Part shown: positions 50,486 to 59,742 of the stretch, one piece after another
How the letters are laid out: each line of letters starts with the position of its first letter
Position numbering within the stretch: the first letter of the stretch is position 1
Assembly: GCA_029207755.1 (NCBI GenBank)
Contig: JARCOQ010000005.1
Location: 63,189,414 to 63,253,413 of the forward strand
Reading direction: 5' to 3'
Length of the DNA: 64,000 nucleotides
Source of the DNA: Chamaea fasciata
Taxonomy: Eukaryota > Chordata > Aves > Passeriformes > Sylviidae
Program-made: the position numbers and the translations under genes
Notes under the pieces: model-generated
Databases searched by the model: none
The model's input: only the letters and a program-made list of their open reading frames with translations
Told to the model about the DNA's origin: nothing

Positions 50486-53400
50486 CTGAGAGGAAGGAAA
50501 GAGAGAAAGAAAAGCTGAAGGGACACTCAAGGTTTATTTTCAGAAAAGCCAGACTAAGAAATAGGTTGCAGAGCCTGGAAATATCTCTGAGCTAATTCAG
50601 TAGGCCTTCCTGCAGCCTCTGGAGAGACACTGAGGTCTAATGTGTAAGGAGCCTGGGCTAGGCAGAAGCACTGGGCTCTATTCCTAGCTCTGACACTGAT
50701 CTGCTTCATGACCTTGAGTAGACCATGGCCCTTTCCACTTTTTGTCTGCCTCATCCATTAAGACTGCAAATTCATACCCTGTGTTTCTATAACACTTAGT
50801 TTTATGGGTCTTGGTCTCCAATGGATCCTCCAGGGTTTACTCTAAAATTGTATGTCCCTTGTGTCCGGTCACTGACAGTCCTTATGTAATACAGTTTCCC
50901 AGGCATGCGTAGGCTGCATGGGCTGGTTTATTGTTGTCAAGGTTGGTCACACTGTGTCTGGTGGTTGGAATGCGAAATCTAAACTTGGATATTCGTATAC
51001 CATTTGCACACCGTGAGCCCTTTCGGTGTCTCCTGCTTGTACACACAGATCTTGGACTTGAGGGAGAGCTCACAGAAGTCCAACTAGTCATCAGTAAATG
51101 AAAGCCCAACTCTCACACAGCTGTCTTGCACACATTCATTACATATCAGACACTGAGACTCCCTGCCCTTTTCCATACCTCCAGATATTTGACAGGGATT
51201 TTGTGCTTGGTTGCATGGGTCTGAGCCAGGGGCTTCAACTCGGCCTCATGATTACCCTTCGCCTTCAGGATTTTGCCCAGCTGGGTAAGAACAGTAGCTC
51301 CATGTTTCTTCAGATCTTCAGAGCCCTTCATCGCATCAGGGGTCTTCAGGCCTTTGAACTTTTCAAAACGATCAAGGGTCTCAGGATGGTCCTGAAAGAG
51401 TCTGTGGGCAAAAGCAGAGTGACTTTGGAGAGGAGAAGATCCTGACATACCTTCCTTTGAATATTCAATCGACTTTAATCCCATCTTCTTACCCATTTCC
51501 TAAGATGATCACCACTGTCTATTTACATTCCCTCCGGTCATGAAAGAGACACTGCCCTAAACACGTCCAACTGGAGCAACAGAGGAAGTGCCTGTATTTT
51601 TTCCATATAGTTCTGATAACTCTTTGGCACCCATCCACTGGATTATGTCAATGGTTTTAAGGCAGAGTCAAGAGCCAAGGCTAGTCATGATACTGAGAGG
51701 AGAGTTCTGTATTCATGTCAAAATAAGCAAACAAAAAGCAAAAGTTTGCAAAAGCAAACAAAGCCGCCTGTCTTCATAAATTTACTGCTGCTAGGGAGCC
51801 AACCTATAGACCCCTCCCTCCCACAAAAACTCTCTTATCAGCCCATGATTTGTTGGCCAGGAAACGAGAGCAAGAGCTTCCCATAGCAAAAAAAAAAAGA
51901 AAAAAAGAAAAAAAGAGCAGCCCCCAGCCTCAGGTCCCTTATATCTGGAGGTTGTGTGTTCTTGAATGTCATCTGGATGGGAGAGTTTACTGTGCCCCCA
52001 AAACCCTATGATTGCAGACATGGAGGAATTTGGTTCCTGACCTTTTTCCCCCACCCTCTTTCCCTTGCCTCTCTCCTTGGAGATCTGGGCTGGCAGAGGA
52101 GCACAAAGTCACAGGGTGATATTTATTTACTTATTTAATGCCATGCTCTACTCAGTGATACTTGAGAGAAAAATGGTATTACTTTTCCATTTGGAACTGC
52201 TTTTACTAGCATGTGGCAAATTCAGAGCCAATGTAGCCACCTCAGAGACGGATGGGTGAGGATGGCTCAAGTTCCTGCTACCCTTTCAGCATGCCTGCTC
52301 TGGACCACAAGAGGGGAAATCCATCACACTTCCACCCACTTCATTCCCACTCAGTTCCCTTCCCTTCAAATGCAGCTGATCTAGGACATGATAAAGCAGG
52401 TAAGGAAAACAGCCTCCTGCTTTGGCTTATCTTTGAAAAACATTTTTCAAAGCTTTGCAGTAGGTACGCCTGGATGTGTGGGCTCCTTGCCTTAGCCATA
52501 CTTAAGGTAGAAAATCCCAAGTAGGTGCCAGATCCCCACTACTCAGTGTCTGTACCCTTCCAGCACATTTGGATGTGCACAGTCTGAGAGGAGAGCTGAA
52601 GAGAATTTCCTAAAAGTCTGCATCCTCTCTGGTCTTAAGGGACAACCTAGGCTCCAGTGTCCACCTAATGTTCTTTCCCACTTTGCAGTATCTGGGTTGC
52701 TTACCACTCTGAGTGCCAGGATCACAAGGACAGCATGGAGGATGGGATCCTCTCAGTTGGAGACCTTATGAGCACTTCTGACATCAGAATAATGGAGGAG
52801 GGAAGTAAGGGGAAGGATGTGCCTCATTTCATACTCAGACCTCAAATTCATCATGAGGTAGTGGACAAGTGTTATCACACACATTTCTGGTCAAAAAGCA
52901 GGATGGGCAGGGCTCTGCCAGGTGAGACTAAGGTGGGGAGAGGGAAACACTCAGGTACTTTGCAGCTAATTTTACTGAAGTAGATTCCAAGAAAACTGCT
53001 ACAGAGGTGATGTTCCTCTCCTTGCATTCCTTCTCTGCCTCCCCACATCCTTTCTGCAGAGCATCTGAAGCCCCATGACACACACTTCACTCCAGCATTC
53101 CTCACTGTAGTGCTTGGGAAGTGAGGATCCAAAGCAGAGCTTGGCCACCAGAGGCAGAGAGACAAAGCACAGCCGTGTGTTAAAAGCAGCACTAGTCTGC
53201 TCCTGCACCCATAGAGAGATGGAGAGACAGAAGTACAGCCTCTTTACACAGTGGGTAACTTTTAACCCAGAAAATAGCAATGGAAAAACCTCCATCCTAC
53301 AAGAAAGAAAACACCTTATTGAAATAACAACACTGACAAGCATGTCTCTCATCAAAAGCTGTCAGCTTTACTCTTAGAAGTGAAGTTCCTTGCCTACCTC

Positions 53401-53492
53401 ATTAAAATTTCATGGCCATGGCCAGCGAGGTCAGACTCCACCTTTCCCCAGACGGTCAGGACTTGCTGCCATTCCTGGTCACTGAGCCCCAT
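50339..53492 (-). CDS. MB: Myoglobin, complete three-exon coding region
   Basis: Joining 53492-53398, 51401-51179 and 50485-50339 on the - strand gives 95 + 223 + 147 bases, that is 154 codons including Met, then TAG. This is the standard myoglobin length, and the two introns are at the conserved globin positions (after two bases of codon Arg31, and after Glu105). The protein starts [10 protein letters not shown] and ends KYKEFGFQG. It contains the distal haem histidine in KKHGATV (His64, mature numbering) and the proximal histidine in THATKH (His93), with Phe43 also kept. Myoglobin is the cytoplasmic oxygen store and nitric-oxide/nitrite-reactive haem protein of heart and oxidative muscle. 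The sequence is clearly avian. Ala54 and Ala78 (both GCG codons) differ from the Gln I recall in other birds. No damage is seen. A TATA box lies 80 bases above the start codon. Confidence 0.98.
50486..51178 (-). other. MB: MB intron 2
   Basis: A 693-base GT-AG intron, phase 0, with a pyrimidine-rich tract before CTCTCAG on the - strand. Nothing else was recognised within it. Confidence 0.93.
51179..51401 (-). CDS. MB: MB exon 2
   Basis: 223 bases, from TTGCCCACAG|A to TATCTGGAG|GTATGG. It encodes residues 31 (last base) to 105, including the haem pocket: Phe43, distal His64, Val68 and proximal His93. Confidence 0.97.
51402..53397 (-). other. MB: MB intron 1
   Basis: A 1996-base GT-AG intron (GTAGGC...TTGCCCACAG), shorter than the roughly 6 kb of the human gene as I recall it. 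It carries an A-rich tract at about 51887-51915 on the + strand. No other gene was seen inside. Confidence 0.93.
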
Positions 53493-53546
53493 GGTTCACC
53501 AAAGACAGGTCCCGAGTACTTCCTGCAGCCTTGCCTTTCCCCAAAG
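53398..53546 (-). CDS. MB: MB exon 1
   Basis: Coding from ATG at 53492-53490 to the donor ATGAG|GTAGGC at 53398/53397. It encodes helix A and most of helix B and stops after two bases of the Arg31 codon. The transcription start near 53546 is estimated from the TATA box at 53578-53573, giving a 5' UTR of about 54 bases. Confidence 0.92.
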
Positions 53547-53572
53547 GGTAGCTGGAGAGTTCACCCAGGGGA

Positions 53573-53578
53573 TTTATA
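53573..53578 (-). promoter_or_regulatory. MB: MB TATA box
   Basis: The - strand reads GCTATAAATCCCC, 80 bases above the ATG and about 30 above the expected start site. Myoglobin promoters are TATA-driven and muscle-restricted, so the placement fits well. Confidence 0.8.
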
Positions 53579-53597
53579 GCCCCTGCCCACAAACCTA

Positions 53598-53617
53598 CAC
53601 CTGTCAATCATCAGCTG
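53598..53617 (-). promoter_or_regulatory. MB: Paired E-boxes of the MB promoter
   Basis: CAGGTG (53603-53598 on -) and CAGCTG (53617-53612) are nine bases apart, 20-40 bases above the TATA box. Both are MyoD-family-type sites. A CCAAAATAGC about 60 bases further up (near 53681-53690) resembles an SRF/MEF2 A/T-rich element with one mismatch to CArG. Binding is inferred. Confidence 0.5.
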
Positions 53618-53619
53618 GA

Positions 53620-55900
53620 CTTCTTGCTCTCTTTCAGGCTTGTCTAACCTAATCAGCCTCCCTGCTTTTTCCTAGGAAGCTATTTTGGGTCAGGTACTAT
53701 TGTGGGTGCCACTGATGGCATCATTTCTGCTTTTCGTATTGGACTGGCACATGTCCCACTCTAGACAGAAAGGGCACTGCCGGAATGCTGTGCTGGGAGC
53801 CTGTCCCAGGTTCCTAAGGACCCAGAGACAGTGTCAAGCTTTATAGCAGGAGATTCCTGAAGAGCAGAGTCATCTGCAAGACCACCCTGCCTCCCTCTCC
53901 CCTGGTCTGCCAAGGGCAGGCAGGAGGAAAGGCCAGGACAGCGAGTAGCATTGACTCCATCACTCCAAAGGCCTTTCCTTTCCCATAATGATCTCACCAT
54001 CCTTTTCTCCTGGGGTAACACACAGCTTGTGACATGCCCTTAAGAGATAACTATATTCAAAGCAGCCCAGTCATTTCCCCACCTGCTGCAGGAGGAATGA
54101 AGGGATAAAAGCTGTATGGAGCCAGTTCCCCCATACCTGCCTGCCAGAATCCTGCTACCTGCTCTTCTAGGAAACACCTAGGATTAGCTGATGGCTGAGT
54201 CTGAATATTGGAGCCAAGAGTTGTACAACTGAGCCAGAAAGGTAATTTGCAGCAGACCAGAGACTCAAGGACATAGCAAAGCTACATTCAACACCCACCC
54301 AGCCAGCAGTTCTGGTCTCTGGCTACTTCTGTCAAATTTCAGTGTTGGAAGGAAAAGCCACTGAGCTAACAAACCATGTGGATATGCTTTGGGAGGGCTC
54401 CCAGACTGTCTCCTACCTCCCTGTCAGGACTGGTAATGGCCCGGCACACCAATGGGGTGAGTGGTCCCTTCCAGGGGTTGCTGCAGGCAGAGCACAGCCT
54501 GATAACAAAGCCCAGCCAGTACTGCTGTCCCCAACCATGCACCTCTTTTCCAAGGAGAAAGCAGGCAAGAAATATCATAGGCTGAAGACACCTGCTTTGG
54601 ATTTCAGGAGCAGAGCATTCAACCCCACGGTCTCTCCCAGTGCTGCAGGACCTGGGCTGCATCAGTGCCTCTGCACCCTTCCACTCCCTACAGGTTCCCT
54701 GCTCCAGCCTTGCAAGTGGGAGAAGTGCCCACATACAGTGGTAATTGGGCAGCAAGGGTGATGGAGGCACAGAGCCTCACATCCATTAGAAACACAGAGG
54801 TTTAAAGGGAATGCTGTGGGTAAGAAGGGTGGCAAAAGCCCAGTGGAGGTGGAAGCTGGCATCGAAGCCTCAAGGTAAGGACATTTTGGCTGTTACATGT
54901 TGCAAGTTTATGTCAGCCAGGTCAACTTGAGACTCTGAAATCCTCCCCTTCCATCTCCTCTGTGCACCAGTTTGCTTCACATCCAAAAATCTACATCCAA
55001 CACTTCAATTTCAAGATTTCATTCTGGTTTACCTATGCAAACACCAGGTCACTACCAACTACCCAAACTAAGCTAAACTGATGGAATAGAAGTTAGTGCT
55101 TCAATTCATTCCTTGTGCAATTCTCCACAGCACAGGGCTGAGGCAGGGGAGATCACACATCTGCAGCCTCACTGCCCACGTTGTCACAGCACTAATGAAG
55201 CATTTGAGCCCTTCCAGGCTGGGGCAGGATCCTGAAGACTGACCTTACTGTTTTACACACCTTTCAGACGCAACAGAAATGTGCGCCCAGTACATGAGAG
55301 GCTGCTGCTTTATGCTCCAAGCTCTGTGTATTCCCCAAGCTGGAACTACGCATTTTCCGTAATAGCTCCATTTGAAACTGGTCGACTCTTCACTCTCTGT
55401 AGCTTTCCCCGGGGCTGTGAAACCAAAAGTCCTGGTATGGACATTAACACTAAATGCTCAGAAGACTTAAAACGAGTATGAGATTCCATATTGCTTTTTT
55501 CTGCAAGCAAAGTAGTAATGAAATGAAATCATAAGCTCTTCTCCCTAGAGCTTAAATAAATAGTCTACAGAAATAGTAGAAGTTTTATAGTGCACCAAAC
55601 CACTCCTCAACCTCGCAGCCATGAAAAGGACATAACATTTTACTATCTACAAGCCCTCTTGTCTTCCCCTCGGGGCAAAATCTATCTCTTGCATAATCGT
55701 CTGGATAAACAAACCACAGAGGGCCAGCATATTGGCTGCCTCCTTTAAAATGCACCAGGTGACTGGATAGCCTGTTTCAAGCAGCTCTGCCCACACCGGA
55801 GCTGTGCCGGCACACGAGGCTGTGTCTCTGCGCCCACACCTGGGGCACTCTCACTAAACCTGCAGAAATGGACCTTGGATGCTTTTGGCCAAGCTTTGGG
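53620..55900. other. MB upstream region
   Basis: No gene was recognised. It includes a muscle-type motif cluster at 54080-54110 (E-box, MCAT, A/T-rich). Frames at 54342-54761 on both strands are chance. No apolipoprotein L-like gene, the mammalian neighbour of MB on this side, is visible. Confidence 0.4.
54080..54110. promoter_or_regulatory. Muscle-type motif cluster upstream of MB
   Basis: An E-box (CACCTG 54080-54085; CAGGTG on -) and a perfect MCAT element (CATTCCT on -, 54099-54093) lie within 20 bases, followed by GGATAAAAG, about 0.54 kb above the MB start. MCAT sites bind TEAD factors and co-occur with E-boxes in muscle enhancers. Function here is inference. Confidence 0.35.
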
Positions 55901-55904
55901 GCGC

Positions 55905-56193
55905 ATCGCTGGCGCGATGCGGCCGCTTTCACCCCACTGCACAGCCCCTCGGATGGACGTGCTGGAGCAGCCCCTGCTTGAGCAGGGTGGGGCGGCCTGG
56001 GGGACTCCCGGACCCTCCCCAGCCCGTGCGGCTCGGTGCCCGGCGCGGGCGGGCGGTGCCGCGCTCCGGCCCCGTGGGCCAGGGCTTGCTGCCACCTCGT
56101 GGCCACGGGGGACCGGCCGCCGGCGCCTCCCAGCCGCTGCCGCGATCTGAAGGCTCAGGGAGCCGGCCGACAGGCAGTTCTCTCATTTCGGAG
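55905..56193. promoter_or_regulatory. CpG island upstream of MB
   Basis: GC-rich, CpG-dense sequence with GCGGGCGGGCGG-type boxes, 2.4 kb above the MB start. On the + strand it ends in CGGAG|GTAGGA (56193/56194), a plausible first-exon donor. It could be a divergent non-coding promoter, or on the - strand a distal alternative MB promoter. Open frames across it are compositional. Confidence 0.6.
56087..56105 (-). promoter_or_regulatory. CTCF-like site
   Basis: The - strand reads TGGCCACGAGGTGGCAGCA. It fits the CTCF core CCASYAGRKGGCR with one mismatch (Y is G), shares the CCACGAG[A/G]TGGC core of the site at 38038-38056, and has the same orientation. Confidence 0.55.
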
Positions 56194-56199
56194 GTAGGA

Positions 56200-59100
56200 C
56201 AGTAACCCCAGGGCAGGCAGGGCTGCAGCGTTGGGTGCAGAACTTTTGTAAGGAGCTCGTTTTCACTGCGGAATGTGGAGACATCGTTATTCCTTGGTCA
56301 CTTGGATACTGTGCCTTCCCCCGCTATCCCCCAGCCTTGATACTGCAGAGGGCTGGAGTGGTGGGATGTGGACAGAGGAAGATCCCATGGGACAGAAATA
56401 GAGCCACAGCTGAGAGTCAGGGTACTGCCGCGAGGAGAAGTACTGTTCTAGAGACTTCATGGGGCTTGTTTCTACCCAAAAATGCTACCAAAAGGAGCTT
56501 AGGAAAGGTCCCCCCACCTAACAGGCTGAGCAGACAGGTGAAGAGCCATCTCTGACGAAATAGGGGGTGCAATCTCACCTCTGCCTTGCTCCACCCTCCA
56601 CAGCTGGCAAACCTTTCACAGGTATTAATTAATTTAGACCATGCCACAATTCCATGGACAGAAAAGCCACTTGTCCTCCCCATTGATGAGGGATGAAAGA
56701 AGTTCTATGACTTGCTTGAGCCCACAGACACACCAGTGAAAGAGCAGGGGTTGACTCTTGGGTATAGTTTCAGAAACACCAGCTGTTTTGGGGTTATTAT
56801 TATGGGGCTCAGTCACACAGGTAGAGCTGGGAGGCAAAGGGGAACACACACCAGCCACAGGGATGGACCAGGTCCAAGTTTGTTTGGCCATACTCAATTT
56901 TTTTCCTAGAGTATCACTGTTGTGAAGAGAGAAATCCAACCCTGGGCTGGAAGGTGAATGTTGGCAAGCCCAGCAGTCCCTCACACTGTCTTGGTGGTTA
57001 AGAGAACAAATTTCTAGCTCTGTTTTCTCTGCAGCCAGACCTGCTGCAAGTAGGGAAATGGTCACCCAAGAGAGAGGCACTGGCAGAAATCACAGACTTC
57101 TTTTTCATTTGAAGTAAGTTTGTGAAATAAATTTTCAATTAAGAAAAGAGAGAGATGTTCCAAAACCCTTCCTCAAGAAACAACCCAAACCATCTTGTGT
57201 GCTTACACAGCAAAATGTCTCAGAGGAACAAACAGACATTTTGATCGAATACTTTTTTTCTTTTCAATGAGCTTTTTTTCCCACAACACAATTTTTTAAA
57301 AGCCCTGAGAGCAGCCAAGGGTCCCATGGCTGGGAGCAGTGATGACAGCAGCCCCAGCTCTGCTGCGAGCCTGGGTTGTATAAAGCGTGACATGACGTAA
57401 ATAATACACACTGCTGTGGTCAGGGGGAGGGTGGCACTCTGAAAAAGCCAGGAATATTATATAACAACAACTTACATAATTACCTCTTGCATAATGCCAG
57501 GGAAAAGGCCCTCCGTAACACAGCTGTGGTTTCTATGGCATTTTGCTGAAATGCAACTTCTCCTAAGAGATTAGTTTGTGTTTTGTTTCAGGAGGCTGCA
57601 GCTCAGTCGGTGCAGACAGACAGGTGAGAGTCCTGCACTCACAGCAGCTTTAGCTGGAGAGGTGAGGGATACAGTAATGGGATACCATAGCAGGGCAAGA
57701 GCATTTGCTTTGGAGCAGGCCTGCCCTTGACTTCAGTACTTTGAGAAGCAGAAGACTGTCATGTAAGACCACCATCCGAAACTGTGAGTGTTGTGTAGCC
57801 TCCACTGCTTGTAGGAAATGAGGTGGAGTCTAAATGATGATGGCAGTGGCCAAATCCCTTCCAGGCTCACTCTTCTCTTCCCCTTGTTCTTGGACACTAT
57901 TCTTAGCAATGCCTCCAGGCAGGGCTCCTGCACACTGATGGATTTCAGCAGCTGAGAGGTGACCCGACCTGTTTGCTTAAAAGGAATAGGAAGGACTAGT
58001 AGCAAAAGATTTCAGCATCAGGACAAGATTTGGGCTGTGAGTTTGCAGAGTTGTGCTATGCACTTACCAGTATCTCAGCATGGATTCTCTCAGGGATCAT
58101 GCCCTGTGCCATAAAGTCAGAGGTAGCTTTACCTTTGCTTCGGTGCTCACAGGATCCAGCCTTTGCTGACTATCAGACATAACACAGGCACGACCGACAG
58201 CTCCTGTGCAAGTATTGAGGCATCTCACAATGTGTGTTACTCTGCACAGCACCTGGAAAAAACGTTTATCTCGGCTAAACAAGACACTTCTTGCAGACCA
58301 TTGCTTGCATTCAGTGGGAGAACGTGCGGGAAAGCAGAAGGGCAATCCAGGACAAGAATATTGAGGCTACAGTATAAAAACCAAGGCTGTCTCTGAGGCT
58401 GCAGCAGCTCTCTCTGGGGATGCAAACCTTCTCTGAAGGACTGGGAATGCAGAGCACAAAAGGACTGAGGATTTTGTGGGAGAAACTGTGAGTGCAGTTT
58501 AAGAAAGGAAGAATATGATTAGAGAACAACGGGCAGATTTTAAAGCCTCACCCACCCAGGAGCAAAAGGAGAAAATTAGTTTTTAGAGGTAGGAATATAC
58601 GGTTATGCCAGTGCAGCCCTGGAGATTTTCAGGAGTCAGTGGGAAATGTGGCATGCAGCAGTCCCTTCAGGTGGATTAGACTTCATAACACCAAGGATTT
58701 GTGTACTACCCTTTGAAACACAAAAGCAAGAGAGGAATCCCTCCCTTGTCCCTCATTGTCAATAAAATATTGTAACTAGAGCCTGCTGAAGGACAACTGA
58801 GAAAGGCAGGGTCACAAAAACACATATGGGCAAAAAAGGTCAAGCTATCAGCCTGCATTCAGTATTGAGTATCTGCCTGCCACCCTGAGCTCTGCAACTC
58901 AGAGCTACCACAGGAAGCTTCAGCAGAGACATTCACAATGTGGCTGAGGCTGGGATTTAGTGATCATGTTAAATGAAATCCAGGCAGCTGGAAGGGGTGT
59001 CTGCTCCCCACTCCATGCCTTGTGCGGGAATGTCCTAATTCTCCTCTTCCCAGTGCCTTGGGCATATGGGTGGTGCCTTGCAAGGTTCCTGGGTGCTGCT

Positions 59101-59711
59101 GAAGCAGTACTCATGTGCCTGCAAAGGCAGCAGCAACTGCAGCATAGCCAAGATCAGAGCAAGAGCAGCCTCAGCAATGACAGAGCTGAGCCAGTGTGCC
59201 AACAAGTGCCCTCTGTGCAGCCCTCCCTTCCTTGGGACACACCAACAGCCATGCCCAGAGTCTGGAGGCAGCCAGCAATAATAAATAATTCCTCCTGCCC
59301 AAGCTGCTCCTCGAGGAAGAGGAGGCACTGGGCCTCAGCACAAAGTGCACAGCTTATCTGTGGGCTCTCAGCCTCTCAAGAAAGAGTGGAAGAGCCCATC
59401 ACTACATGGTAAAATTGGGTGATACAGCTGCAAATTTTCTTCTCAGCACACTGAGCAGGCAATGACCCTCAAGCTACCAGCACTTCATATGAGGTTGTGC
59501 ATGTTTTTACATTGAATTTGGAGGCAATGACAGCAGATCCTCCCCCACCCCATGATGCCTGCGCAGTTCTTTATGAGGGCTTCAAATGAGCTGGGTTAAG
59601 GAACTGGTCTGAGTTTGAAGTAACTGTGTTTATCTTTTGGAGAGTGTATTTTGAAGCCAGGTAAGTTCTGTGGTCTGGCTTGTCACAGAGCTGGAGTGAC
59701 ACACGCTGGCC
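56200..59711. other. Spacer, nothing certain
   Basis: No gene was recognised. It contains a 32-base microexon-like segment at 57592-57623 (+) and many short chance frames. Confidence 0.4.
57592..57623 (+). other. Candidate 32-base microexon
   Basis: It is bounded by a strong acceptor (TTTGTGTTTTGTTTCAG) and a strong donor (CAG|GTGAGA). It lies 1.4 kb downstream of the possible first-exon donor at the CpG island. Without transcript data it could be coincidence. Confidence 0.22.

Positions 59712-59739
<28 letters not shown>
59712..59739. repeat. G28 homopolymer
   Basis: Twenty-eight consecutive G residues on the + strand, which is rare. Reading or assembly through such a run is error-prone, so its exact length is uncertain. 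Confidence 0.85.
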
Positions 59740-59742
<3 letters not shown>

